Source: Euwallacea fornicatus (taxonomy: Eukaryota; Arthropoda; Insecta; Coleoptera; Curculionidae). From it: 64,000 bases of DNA. Below, one piece after another: positions 47,401-59,016 of this stretch. How positions within the stretch are numbered: position 1 is the first letter of the stretch; each line of letters opens with the position of its first letter. The notes below the pieces were generated by a model, which saw only the letters and a list, made by a program, of their open reading frames with translations, did no database searches and had not been told where the DNA came from. The position numbers and the translations under genes are program-made. The stretch is taken from positions 1,488,001 through 1,552,000 of the forward strand of contig NC_089569.1 of assembly GCF_040115645.1 (NCBI RefSeq). Direction: 5' to 3'.

Positions 47401-50400
47401 AATTTTTGAAGTGGTCCTATTTCTATGGCCACCACTGTATATACAGCATCGGACAAAATTATTGCAACATTTCAAAAATGTTTATTTAAAAGGTTTTAAT
47501 AAACTAATCAAATACATATTTTGCATAAATCTACTATTCATAACGACTGCCTCATATATATGAATAAAATAATTGTTAACCCATTTTTTTGTATTAATTA
47601 AAAAAAAAAAACGTTTTCGCGCTGGACATAAATATTGCAACAAAATATTTGCCTTACAATATATATTAAATTTTAACATTTGGGCCCTGATTTATCAATA
47701 TTTGGTGTAATACCCACGCGCCTTTATAACATCCGCCATTCTTTTTGGCATTGAATTAAGTAGGCGATTGATGATCTCTGGATTAACCGCCTTCCACTTA
47801 CCCTCTAACTTTTCGTAAAGTTCATCACCGTTCTTCTCATCTATGTTTATAATACTTATGTCCAATATTTCCCACAAGTTCTCTATTGGGTCGAGATCAG
47901 GAGTGTGAGCAGGCCACTTCATTACCTTGATTTCGTTTGATTCTAGCCATTCTTTTACCATTTTTGATGTGTGCTTTGGATCGTTATCGTGCTGAAATTC
48001 ATATCGAAGTGGCATAAATTCTTCTGTATGTGGTTCCGATTCATTTTTCAAGACGTCCCTATACATGAATCGATCCATCCTGCCATTTATTTTATGCAAC
48101 GGCCCCATACCAAATGCTGAAAAACAGCCCCGCACCATTACCGATCCACCACCATGTTTCACAGTGGGGCAAATGAATTTTGGATCCAATCTTTTATTGG
48201 GTGGTCGTCTTACATGAATTGTTCCATCACTTTTGAATAAATTAAATTTCGATTCATCGCTGAATATGACTCTTTTCCACTGTTCCGGTGTCCAGTTAAT
48301 GTGCTCTTGTGCAAACTGCAATCTTGCCTTGACATTCTTCTTGCTCAGCAGTGGTTTCTTAGCAGGACGGTAACTTCTAAGGCCTCCTTCGACAAGTCTC
48401 CTTTGCATAGTTCTACTTGAGATAGTTCAATCCGAAGTTCTACTGATTTCTGCCAGAATTCTTGTAGAAGACAGGAATGGATTATTTTTTGAAATGTTCA
48501 AAATTTGTCAGTTCTCGCTGTAGATTTTCCAGGTCTTCTGGGATTTTCAATTGGTACCATAATACCAAACAAAACGAACCATTTTATTATTCTCGACACT
48601 GTGGATCTTGGAACTTATAAATTTCTCCAAATTGTGGATTGTTTGATACCCTTTTGGTAGGCATCAATCATTCGTTTTCGAATGCAACAAGGGGATGTTT
48701 CACTCCTTGCCGTTGTTAAATCTTAATTTAAATAACTTCTTGAATGACAAATTATCACTCTTCGGTACAAGACTTGGAGAAACACCATTTTAAAAATGGA
48801 CATCTTAGTTGTTGCAATATTCATGTCCAGCGCAAAAACAGATTTTTCAAATATTTGTGGAAATCAGTCTATTTACTTTTTTTTATTTGTTTATTATTGA
48901 CGATCAGTATGAACAGAAATTCCATGCAGGAGGATTGTTTATTTCGTCCATTACCACTTGTAAAATATTAATTTTTTTTAAAGTTGCAATAATTATGTCC
49001 GGTACTGTACATACACAAGGTGAACCTTAAGTAGGGGTTTCCCCTTTGACACGATACAAACTTAAGAAAACTAAGCAAAATCTTTATGTAACATTTTCAG
49101 GAATCTCAAATGCAACCTAAATATACGTGTATAAAAGTTTAAATAAATAACACAATCCTTGCTTATTATTCCCTTCGAGAATGGGTATAAAACGTGTTCT
49201 ATATTGCCGTTATTCGTTTCGCACAAATCGTCGCTCGCTTTATCCACGACCCTGTACATGCCGTTAAGAAACATCTTTTTCCTCCGATTATTTGTGCGGC
49301 GTCTTCTATCTGTTTACGCAACTCTGCCATTGTGTCGATTTCAGTCGCAAACGGCTAACTTTCTATACAGGGTGTTCCTTAATGGCGTGCGGACATTTCG
49401 AGGTGGGCTTCTACGTGAAAAAATAACGATAGATCGCTATAGAAACTATGTTCCAAAATGCTCCCCTACGGAAATACGGGGCTGCAGGGTTTTGAGGAAA
49501 AAATAAAAATTAATATTTCCGAAACCGCGTGAGATGTTTCGGTGAAATTTGGTACGTAGCGACAGTTTATAAAGGGGCACTAATTGCGGTTCGATAAAAG
49601 CTTATTCAAAACTATTTTAATGCGAAAAATGAAACAATTGAAAATTTAACACATTGCGGATCGACACTGTAACGAAGTATGAATTACAACCGACAAGAAG
49701 CGAAAAAAAAACGGTTTTTACAACAAGTGCTGAAAACAATTGATATTCCATTACGATGTCAACCCGCAATGTGTGAAATTTTCAATTTTTTCATTTGTTG
49801 CGTTAAAACAGTTTTCATTGAACTGCCTATTTTCATTGCAATTAATGCCCCTTTATGAATTGTCTTTAAATACCAAATATAATTGAAATATCTCAAGCGG
49901 TTTCGGAAATATTCATTAATTTCCGTTTTGTTCTTAAAACTTTGCAACCCTAAAAAGCTTTCGTAACAGAGAATTTTGGAACATAGTTTACGTGACCCGC
50001 TGTCATTATTTCTTCATGTGGAATCCCACCTTAAAATATTCGCACACCATTAAGGAACACCCTGTACAACCCTACAGTTAGAAATCGCATAGGTTTTGAT
50101 CTCGTGATCCCGCAGGGCATCTCATTTGTCCATTTGAGCCTGCCCATCTCATGGAATTTTTTTAATTTAAAAAGTCTAGTGCTGTTTTGATTTTTTTTTC
50201 ATACGCGTGTGTTTCGGTTGTTTTTGAGATTTGGTAAAAGTGTTATACGAAAATATTTCTTAATTTTTTCAGTTCTGTATCGTGTAAAAAAGAAAACCCC
50301 TACTTAAAATTCGCCTTATGCTGTGTAAAGGGTGTAACGTACTATTATGAAAATATTTTAGGGGGCAATGGCACTGCGCAAAAATAATTTCAAAAATTCC

Positions 50401-53400
50401 GATAGTCGATTGTCAAAAACATATCATTTTTCATATACCGGGTGGCAAAGTTTCATATTTTTTCTGCCATTTTGTGTTTTTCCACGAATTCCTTCGAGTG
50501 AAATTTTTAAAATTTTGTGCATCTATTTACGCCTCTTTTTAGCAAAATGCCAAAATCGTCAATATACAGGATGTTACGTTTTTTGGGTCACGTATACGCT
50601 TTGTATCTTTTTTTGGGTATGAATTTAAATTTCTTCTTCAGTTCTTTGGCTCTTTAGTCTCTCGCTCGTACCTTTCACTGAATTCGTCGAATTCGCAAAA
50701 ATATCTATCGATGCAAATTAAGAAAGTACGGTCTGCTGTCCCGGCCTGTAGCCTAAGATATGCCGTGGTTGAGTTTACTAATCAAAGTGTCCAGGAAAAG
50801 CATTTAATTTTTGAAAAAAGCCAATGGCAACTCTTATGGCGCTCACAGGCTATGCGCAAAGATGTCCCGATATAAAGAGTATTTATCTTCAAAAAAGGGG
50901 CCATAGACATTTTTTGGGGCCCATTTAGTCACGTTGTTTACAATGAAGTTATTCAGCTGGTTCAGTAGTACGTGCTCGTGGATTTTTGGAGTTGAGCCCT
51001 TCCAAACTTGATTTTTTATTTTGTATTGTCCCGGCGCTGTCTTTTTCCATTGGTGCTCCACCGCATCCCATGTCCGTTATTAGCTTGTGCGATCTAATAG
51101 CTTGTTAAAACAGTTACAGCAGTCGTTCAGCGGATTCCAGTTATTTTTGTCAGATTTAGGGGCTATCGAAGTGTTTAGATAAAAAAATTTCACTCGCACA
51201 CTTGAATCTACTTCGATGGATCCCCTTCCCTTTGCGATGCCTGTTGGATATTGATCTTTCACCGTATGCACTAATAATTGGGCTTTTTCTCGTTAATAAT
51301 TTAAAAGCGAAAATTGTCCAAAATCATCGCTTTTCCATGTTTCATATAAATTTAACAGGCAATTTCCTTATGCCGCACGTACGTATATGCGCCTGAAAAC
51401 CTAATATTGGAGATACAGTTATTCCGCACGTACTAAAGCGGTTTAACGGAGTTTCGCCATATTAGGTTGTGATGACTTTTCGGAATCCGTAAAGGTGATG
51501 GATGCTTCATTTAATTAACGTTAACCCTGGTCTTCGATTTTTCCGTCAAGTTGCGCCTTATTCGCAGCGACAAGACGTTTATTGTATGGGAAAAACCATT
51601 CATAAAATTCCTCCCACTCGATAGAAAATTCGTGTATCAAATTAGTTTTCAGTCGATCTTTCGTGTTATTGTTTCCCGATCCAACAAATCGTTTCTTCCT
51701 TCTTTTTTTTTTTTTTTAAAGAGAATTAAACACGTCGGATTCTGGCAGAGATTAACACAAATAGTATAAACAGCTCTCAGTGTTAAATAAACTGTTACCG
51801 GTATGTTTTCGATTCATTGTGTTTTTCCTTTTATTTAAATATTGCCTTTAGTTAAACAAAATCGAGGGGCGATTGAAATAATAGCGCTTGAGTGAGACGG
51901 TGAAATTCCTCGGTGATTGATCTCGTTTATTGAATTAAACGCGCAGCTCACCTCAAATTCCTGCACGATATTCGGCAACGTTCGCGCCAAAAATGTGCGA
52001 GAACGCATTCTCTCGGCGACGTTGATTGGTCGAACAATGCCGTTGCTTCTGTCACATGACCCTAATGGAGTCGAGGCATTGATCAAATTTTCTTCAAACT
52101 CCAGAAACAAAAGCCGGTTGCCAGATTGCCATTTTCCCTCTCTACACACGCACTCCAGTCCATTCAGTTCGCAGACTTTCATTGAAGATTTGAGTTTCGC
52201 ATTCTTTCGTTGCTGTTTACAAGAGGAGTAATGTTATTTTTTTAACGTGGGCAGTGCCCGTAGTAAACCATCGAAACTGCGACTGAATCTCTCGAAATTT
52301 CATGTCCGATAGGCAAAGCAGGAAGTTTTGGTTTTTGCACTTCAATTTGCTTTTTTTACTCTTCCTAGTGGCATCGTCATTTTTCGTCATAAAACTTAAC
52401 GGTCATGATGATGAAGGACTGCGATTGCGATATTTTTGTAGTTACAAACTTGCGACAGTGATATTTTTCCTTGTTCCCTGTCATTTTTAAGCAATAAAGC
52501 ATTTTTAAAAGTCAAGGAAGTATTCGGGTGATTAATGGCTCGCACCTGTTACCCCTTTACTTACTAAACCATTTTAAAAACATCGTTAAGAAAATTATTT
52601 TCATACATATATTTATCTTGTTTTTGTCAACGGCTCTCTTACATCAAAATTATCTTCAATTACTTACATATGTCCGGCCTGCCAAGAATTCGTATATTTT
52701 AATTTCGCACGTCATTTTTCTTATTTTTATGTTGGTGAAGGGTTCGCTAGACTGCCTGGTTCCGTTCACGATTTCACACAATGTGTCATTCATTTCGAGG
52801 TGCGTGTTGTCCATTATTGTTAACAGTCCACATCGACCATTATTCGTGGGCTCGAGTGAGCTCGAAAAATGTCGTCGTCGCTACATTGCATGAGTTTTTC
52901 ATAAGCAATAAACGTGCAATTAGGAAATGTTAGCTTCAAGGGAGGAGGGAAAATTTCAGTTTTTCGATTTGTTAGTGCTTTAGTATTCGCAATGCTAAGC
53001 TCCATTAGGTTTTCGATGTTCACTGTTAATAGGCACGGGTTAACTTTGAAATTGTTCTGTGTACCTATAAAATAGCCAACTGACCTATCATCAGCAGCAA
53101 TTTTCTACCTTAAAACTGCTACTGCTTTCCTTCAGCTGCAACCCATCAAAGCAATACCTTTCACACTCATATTTTCATTAACATGATTTCAAATTTTTTC
53201 GTGAGTTTCACGCAAAATAAATCAAAACGTTGGGTGTTTCCCTAAGTAGCACCTACTTTCCACGAGCAGCAGGTCCGCGTAGAAAATTCGACTGAAAGCG
53301 CTTTCCGCGTTACTGTAAACATACGAAATCTTTTCAGATCTGAAAATCTAAATTTACACTGATTTATTTTCAGATATACCGTACCATATTCCAGAGGTAT

Positions 53401-56400
53401 AGTCCGTTTCAGCGCAGCAGTTAATCGGTCAGCTGAGATCTGAACGATTGAGAATTTGCCCTGCGAAGGCATCATGTTCGATGGTCTTTGGGTTCCAATA
53501 AAGTTTTGCTACAGGAGGTCGTTAATATCGGATTTAAATTTAACAGGCAACCGTGCAAATGAGGTTTAAAATCACTTTCTTGCCTTGACACCTAAAATGC
53601 ACCAACTTCTTAAATTTAATGGGATCTAGTGAAAGTTTCGCAATCGTGTCCCGTATTTCAGTGGTTTAGAAACACTCCTAAAGCCGATCATTATTAATTC
53701 TAGATAAACCAGCAGTTAGTGGAACGTAAGCCTTCAAGTGCCATGTAAGCTACAAGTGCGAAAACTAGGCTCTAATGCTTTATTTTGGTTACGGCCATAA
53801 ACATATCGGTTCGTTATTTGTTTTCAGGTGAAACCTCCCATTAAGTAGAGGCCATTTCGTATATTGTATTAGCTATTAATATCGCGCATAAAAAACTAGT
53901 TGTTGCAAATGTGGAATGAAATTCCCTATTTCGTTGCAGTCAATGCAACCCCCGCAGACGATGAGGACTACGAAGAAGACAACGAGGAAGACTATGAAAA
54001 TGAACATTCCACCGAAAATATTACATCGAATGGTAGATCCTAATTGCCACTGAAATATTTCATTTTTCACCATAAACATCCCTAGGTACATTAACCTTTG
54101 TTCAATCGCTTTTGAATGTGACCAAAGACCCGGAAAAGACGGCAAAATTTGTGTGCCTGGTCCACAATTCAGACCCCAATAACACCAAAGTGAATTTTGC
54201 CTGGAAGATTAATGAAATGCCAGTAGGAGGGGGAGGAAACAGGATTAAAATCCGGAATTTTAAGGTGAGTGTCCTGCTGGAAATATATGATTTTTGAGAT
54301 TCTCTGCTTAGGAAAAGGACAACAATTGGCGTTCAGTATTAACAATAAAGAAACTGGAGTTTTTCGACAAAGGTTTTATCCAGTGCATTGCCAGGAATGG
54401 GATGGATCGTATACGGTCGCAATGTGCTTTACAGGTCAATCCTGAGTCACACAGATGGGGTATTTAATTGTACGTTATTTCAATGATTATTTTCTAAATT
54501 TGAATTTTAGGAAGCACCGCGGCGAACGCCTTGAATTTCGGCGGCTTGGACTCTGATAGGTGATTTCTTAAAAGATTTTTATAGTACATTTTAATGAATT
54601 ATTTTAGTGCCGGAGACGTAACCACGTTCCTGCCAAATCCGGTGCAGAAAAGTGGAAATCAGGATCAAAATAATTTAATGTCCACAGTATCACAAAAGGC
54701 CAAAACTTTCAGCGCCCCCATCACTTTCGATTTGGATAGTTCAGGAAAAGTGACTGATAATAGCGAAAGCTCAGAGCCCGCAGTTGTTTATAATGGGTCT
54801 GAGCCGTTCTGTCAAATATACAAGTAAGTCGAAAAATTTCCCAGCGGGTGCTGAAAAATGTTCATAGACCTATTCTCGCAGAATTTAGTACATACTGTTA
54901 CGTAAGTACCGTCTAGAGTCACCTCTAGAATTTGATTTTTTCCGAACAATCCACGTGAAAAAAGCAGCAAACTAAGTTCGAATTTTAGAACAATTTATGA
55001 GAATGAAACTCCTTTCTGTTTTCCCAAGTGGCGCTTCTGCTCCAGTCTCGCAATTAGCCATAAAGTCCTTTAATGAGTGAAATTTTAATGAATTTTAAAT
55101 GCCAACAGAGGCAAAGTCACATTTTCGTTGTAGATAGGTACGTCGGCGGTTGCTTGTATGTGTGGTAATGATCTTCCGTGGCAAAAACTGTTATAATATA
55201 ATTTTTCTTTTTAATATATTCCGTGCAATGTATACGGGGTAAACGTTTAACGGTGGCAGTATTAGTTGATTTTAATTGACTGCTCGAGCAGACTTACGAC
55301 TTTTGCAGGACTCACATATTCAAAATTACTTTTTCACTTCGACGACGAACATTACGATTTTGATTTACTTACAGAGGGCAAGTTTGCAAGAATTTCCTCG
55401 CGAACAGATACGTCTTTGTCCAACCTCCCTACACGCAGGAAGACGTTGAAAGCAAGTTATTTAACGCATTCGCCGTAATATCCAGATCAAAGTACGACTC
55501 CCAGAAATACGTTTTCCATTTGACTCTTGAATATTTCTTTAGAGATATATCGAATAGCTGCAGTAAATTCGCCCAGCCGAGCATATGTTTCTCTGCGTTT
55601 CCCCTGTGTTTGGATCACAGAGTGGTGAATCAATTTCAGCAGACCCACATTGAGGATTTCAAGCTGGCCATCAATGAAACCAAGAAAAAGTTCCAAAATA
55701 TAAGAAAAAGGTTGACGAATAGCCTGCGGCGCGTGTGTAGAGACGAGTGTATTTTATTGGAAACTGAGCTGTGCAGTAAAGAGTATTCCATCGCTAAAAG
55801 ACATCCAGTAATAGGTTCGTCGTATATGCTAAATTAAATCGGCATTTTCTATTGTATTTTCTGTTTTAGGGCAGATTATGGAATTGGAAGTGTGCGAGAG
55901 CCTTCCAGTGGAAATGGACCCCAGTTCCAGACATTGTTTGTCTTTGGGAGTAGGGGATTTTAAGGGAAATAAAGACGAGCAGTGTTATTGGGATACCGGG
56001 AAGTTGTACCGGGGCGTGCATAATACCACCCAATCGGGGGAAATGTGCATCAAATGGTCCCATCAATTCCATTTATTACCCTCCGATTATCCGGAGCTGG
56101 CGGGGCATAATTATTGCAGAAATCCCGGGGAAAGTGAGCCAGAGCCCTTCTGCTATGTGGAACACAATAGGAAGGAGATATGCGGTATTTCCAAGTGCCG
56201 TGAGTGTATTTAATTATTAGTATTTAAATCTAAAATTGAATCGTCGTATTTCAGTTCTAGTATTCGGCACATACGTTGTAGGGATCTTGGCATTTATTGG
56301 TTTAATGGTGGTGACAGTTTTCATGTATTTTTACTGCAGGAGGAAGTCAAAAGTTACCCGAAATCTTCAGAATGTAAGTGCAGGTTGAAAAGCTAATTTG

Positions 56401-59016
56401 TGCCCTTTGTTTAACAGTGAAAAAGCGAAGGCGGAATGTTGACTAGAGAACTTTAGGAGGGATGAATTATTTCATTTTTGTCCTGTAGTAAGGTCGTACT
56501 TTATTTTTCACATGAAAAATATACATACCAACGTTGGACAGTATCGATTGAAAGATAATAGGCATTTATTTCGAAAATCTATTTTTTAATTTAATTTTAA
56601 TGTGCGAGGAATTCACAATTTTTAATTAGAGACGCCAGGATGCAACATGCTATAACCCTGTGAAATGCAATATGCATAAATATTAAACAGTGTTTATGGA
56701 AAAAAAACAGTAATTGTAATTAAAAATTTACGAAAAATCTTGCACCTGCGAGTTTCAGCTTTTCTTCATTACACTTGCCAACAATTAGCATATCGGCTTG
56801 TAATGGTGAGAAATTCAAACACACATTGTTGATTGAAGTATAAATGTGATTTGCTTCAAAAATGCATTTTTCTGCTTTTTGTTAACACGGAACAAAGGTA
56901 CGCCTTCACCATTGTGTCATTACCACTACTTGTCGAATTACTATACTTGCACGCCAAAGTTCCGGAGAAATATGTCCTTTTCTGATACGTTTCTCGCTCA
57001 GAAGGACTTGCCCCAAGTCAACAAAAACATCTATGGAAATCCAGGACCTTCCAGCCCTATAGAAATGAACAGCCTTCTGCCTCCTGTCAACAATATACCA
57101 ACTACCAACCATCGGAGCCACAACCACAACAAAGTCGGCTATCAAAGCCTTCCACAATACACTTACAAAGAAGTACGGTTCATAAAAGAGTTGGGAGAAG
57201 GTGCATTTGGTAAGTTTTTCAACCTACTCAAGGAATTTTGGGTGTGAATAAATGATACTATGACCCATTTTAGGGAAGGTGTATCAAGGCGAACTTAAAA
57301 CTAAATCAGGCAAAGTCTTCGTAGCAGTTAAATCGCTGAAGGAAAATGCATCTGCCAAAACCCAGGCGGATTTCCAGCGGGAAATCGAGCTCATTTCCGA
57401 ATTGAAACACCCTAATATTATATGTCTACTAGGCGTGGTCACGAAACAAGAGCCCATGTGTATGTTGTTTGAGTACATGTCGGAAGTAAGCTGACATATT
57501 TAAAGCTTGATTGTTTAATGATTATGTTTATGTATATCTCAGGGAGATTTACACGAATTCCTTATAGGAAATTCTCCAGAGAATGGAAAATGCTTAACGC
57601 ATGATCAGTTTCTCGATATCGCTATTCAAATTGCTCAAGGTATGAATCAAGATTTTTCTGTGGACAATTTTTGAGGTTAATTGTAGGTATGGAATATCTC
57701 TCCGAAAACCACTACGTTCATAGAGATCTAGCAGCTAGAAATTGCCTGGTTTCCAAAGATTTGGAAGTGAAAATCAGCGACTTCGGGCTTAGCAGAGACA
57801 TGTATTCCTGCGACTATTACCGGTTGTAATACGGTGAAATGTGTTCTGTTGTTTATTATTAAATGTTTTCAGGGTGCAGTCCAAGTCATTACTCCCAGTG
57901 CGCTGGATGCCGCCAGAGTCGATTCTCTACGGTAAATTCACCACCGAGTCCGATGTTTGGAGCTATGGGGTGGTTTTATGGGAGATCTATAGTTATGGTT
58001 TGCAGGTTAGCTTAACTGAAAAGTAATTTCAGAGTTTTGTGAATGCGGTTTTAGCCCTATTACGGCTATAACAACCAAGAAGTGATCAATATGATCCGCT
58101 CAAGGAAACTCCTTCCGTGTCCAGACGCCTGCCCTAGTTACTGCTACGCGCTGATGGTGGAATGCTGGGCCGAGCAGGCTAATCGCAGGCCGACTTTCAA
58201 GGAAATCAGTGATAGACTGAAGGTGTGGAAACAGAGCGGAAGCACTAATGGTGAGTGATAGAATCTCTCAATTTTAACGTATTATAACTCTCTTTATATC
58301 TCTAATTTTTCTCATTTTGTTATTCATTTCCTGCTTCATTTTGTGACGTAAGGTGTGTGTGTTTGTATGTATCAAACAGTGCATATAGGCAATATTGCCA
58401 GATTGTTGCAGTCTGATGCTTAAAAAAAATTGGGGTAGATTATTTTGAAGCCCCCAAGCTGAAAAAGCAACGTTGTTGTAGGTGCCTATTTCAAGTCAGT
58501 GCCTTCATCGTGTCAACCAACTCCTCAGCGCCATTGTATGGCCGGCTCAAAGTCCAGTCACACCTCAGATTCGCAAACTTTATGCCCAGCCATGGAAAAT
58601 CAGGTATTAACATCAGATTTTTAATTTTTAAGCTCGCGTCAAGAAAGAATCATTATCTAGATTTCTTCACTGACTTGGGAAAGTGACCGACATAATATAT
58701 CAAAACCATCCTCTAGTCGATTGCACGACAGCCAAAGCAGCCTCACTTCAGGAAGATCTTCTAGGTAAAGAACTAACGTTTCTGCATCTAACTAAAAACG
58801 AATGCATATTTTGACCGTTCCAAGTTAGAGTTTATTTGATGCGTATTTAGCTTAGGCAATGCCACGCAGAGCACAAATATTAGCGGGGATGGTAGGAGAG
58901 AACGAAGACACAAAGGAAGCAGAAACCTGGACTCCTTAGATAGGATGAATCCGAAGAGTACGGTGGTGAGTAGTAGCACAAGTGGCGACAATTTCGAGAC
59001 TAGAATTAGGGAGTGA
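35405..59016 (+). CDS. Ror: Receptor tyrosine kinase Ror (Ig-Frizzled-kringle-kinase)
   Basis: Eighteen exons sum to 1013 residues. The signal peptide MNKVLCLLAVTLLFSSLG is alone in exon 1 (35405-35456); phase-1 joining to 53940 follows an 18.5 kb intron. Then come an acidic stretch, an Ig domain (KFVCLVHNSDPNNTKVNFAW), the Frizzled CRD (PFCQIYKGQVCKNFLANRYV, exons ending 54823 and 55375-55814), a kringle (HCLSLGVGDFKGNKDEQCYW to EICGISKC, 55870-56199), a transmembrane helix (56255-56373) and the kinase (56960-58250). Kinase motifs: GEGAFGKVYQG, VAVKSL, VHRDLAARN, SDFGLSRDMYSCDYYR, MPPESILYGKFTTESDVWS, LQPYYGYNNQEVI. The Ser-rich tail ends at 59016. Ror is a Wnt co-receptor in planar polarity and neural development. 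The Ig domain and YYGYNNQEVI favour Ror over Nrk. Polyadenylation signal near 59248. Confidence 0.96.
38989..43807 (-). CDS. Coiled-coil, Ser-rich protein with Cys/Trp-rich C-terminus, function unknown
   Basis: Eleven exons (43761-43807, 43622-43710, 43165-43322, 42849-43015, 42596-42794, 42000-42175, 41636-41876, 41251-41561, 39644-40273, 39355-39590, 38989-39299) join without a frame break into 854 residues. The start has basic MLRTRRRDNN, then a coiled coil (YENEELRLKTININAEIERG, SDIKKLKRENEMLKKEIWCL), a Ser run (SSSSTTYSSSSDS), an acidic EEPEEEE patch, and long disordered Pro/Ser/Asn sequence with PPPP motifs. Two Lys-rich tracts follow (ITKKVSIHFKGKREKDRLKK; KKKETKKEDKKARKSVS). The C-terminus reads RSFSICTDRS, later NVAVNGKVPWCGCWGNGCL, whose Cys could be lipidated or bind metal. 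I do not recognise the family. It may be a cytoskeletal or membrane-cortex scaffold. It sits wholly inside the first Ror intron, antisense. Weakest splice: the donor gtttgt at 41635. Confidence 0.85.
40311..41088 (+). mobile_element. Decayed mariner/IS630-like element in the nested gene
   Basis: Lies in the intron between 40274 and 41250. Diverged inverted ends: left TACAACGTGTCCCAAAC, right (reverse complement) TACAGGGCGTGCCAAAG; the arms remain similar for about 90 bp, including a shared AGAAACCCCTAGTC block. Inside, at about 40735-40895, is a frame-broken transposase C-terminus: IQEELLRRLIMTSLSMQQNP, and in the next frame GWGRHFELLL then stop, like the GGHFEHLL end of mariner transposases. 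Confidence 0.6.
44864..44923. repeat. TA-rich microsatellite beside transposon ends
   Basis: Runs of (TA)n interrupted by T and A tracts directly precede the left end of the foldback element at 44924. Such DNA is rich in TA target sites for Tc1/mariner insertion. Confidence 0.8.
44924..45759. mobile_element. Foldback MITE with ~185-bp inverted arms
   Basis: An 836-bp element with ends CAGGGTGGTCATTTA and its complement. The arms (44924-45110 and about 45575-45759) match with few differences. The flanks are TA on the left and TG on the right. Part of the arm (the AACACCCCATATTTTATTA block) recurs internally near 45402. It has no coding capacity; likely moved by a Tc1/mariner-type transposase. 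Confidence 0.85.
46491..46877 (+). pseudogene. Tc1 transposase core fragment
   Basis: Longest open piece of the broken transposase: FENEDDNIKLWKNVLFSDGR to KQFFQNEAISVTP, holding the first two catalytic Asp regions. A stop separates it from the third catalytic residue (SPDLNPIENLW), and a further stop lies after VRSQQVKN. Confidence 0.85.
47126..47216 (+). repeat. (T8-10 C)n minisatellite inside the Tc1 element
   Basis: About 90 bp of T runs of 7-10 separated by single C, immediately after the transposase end (GEATKYETL). Regular phasing suggests slippage expansion after insertion. Confidence 0.85.
47445..49007 (-). mobile_element. Second Tc1-like transposon, opposite strand
   Basis: A 1563-bp element with ends CAGCATCGGACAAAATTATT and CAGTACCGGACATAATTATT (right end, reverse complement), TA on both sides. 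Only six bases separate it from the 3' end of the Tc1 element before it. The transposase is on the minus strand and is much better kept than its neighbour's. Confidence 0.9.
47695..48408 (-). pseudogene. Tc1-like transposase, N-terminus broken
   Basis: A 237-residue open frame with the full catalytic core: VIFSDESKFNLF (Asp), FQHDNDPKHTSKM (Asp) and HTPDLDPIENLWEI (Glu), the DD34E arrangement. Tc1 transposases are about 340 residues. In the same frame upstream, a TGA sits where the family usually has Trp, before TISSRTMQRR, and the DNA-binding domain beyond is frame-shifted (48430-48725). Probably inactive, but the youngest-looking transposase in the window. Confidence 0.85.
49368..50064. mobile_element. 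Foldback MITE with ~300-bp inverted arms
   Basis: A 697-bp element with ends CAGGGTGTTCCTTAATGG and its complement, flanked by TA on both sides. The long arms (49368-49670 and 49757-50064) are clearly related but diverged, for example AACACATTGCGG against CCGCAATGTGTG. No coding frame. Confidence 0.85.
50325..50760 (+). repeat. Dispersed repeat copy 2 (partner near 640-1070)
   Basis: Same-strand relative of the repeat in the protease intron, with shared GGGGGCAATGG, AAAATGCCAAAATCGTC, ATACAGGATGTTACG and TATCGATGCAAATTAA landmarks. Non-coding. Confidence 0.6.

Larger units (their letters stand above)
45766..47438 (+). mobile_element. Tc1-like transposon with degenerate transposase
   Basis: A 1673-bp element. 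Terminal repeats CAGTGGTGGCCGTAGAAATA and its near complement (TATTTCTATGGCCACCACTG) are flanked by TA on both sides. The transposase on the + strand begins at 46119 (MGRRNHCSLTERIRI, a helix-turn-helix domain) and is broken by stops and frame changes. The catalytic D, D and E regions are still legible: VLFSDG, YQQDNDPKHTTRR, and SPDLNPIENLW preceded by a stop. The DD34E spacing type indicates the Tc1 branch. It is inactive as written. Confidence 0.9.
35457..53939 (+). other. 18.5-kb first intron of Ror, hosting a gene and transposons
   Basis: Runs from donor gtaagt at 35457 to acceptor ttgcag at 53939. 35460-38980 and 50800-53900 show no coding content I can support; short open frames such as 35592-35903 and 52528-52893 look fortuitous. 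The middle holds the antisense unknown gene and the transposon cluster. Confidence 0.85.

Noticed and set aside
54879..54900. Possible micro-exon between Ror Ig and CRD exons
   Set aside because: Skipping it joins PFCQIYK to GQVCKNFL in phase, reproducing the CRD; including it breaks the domain.
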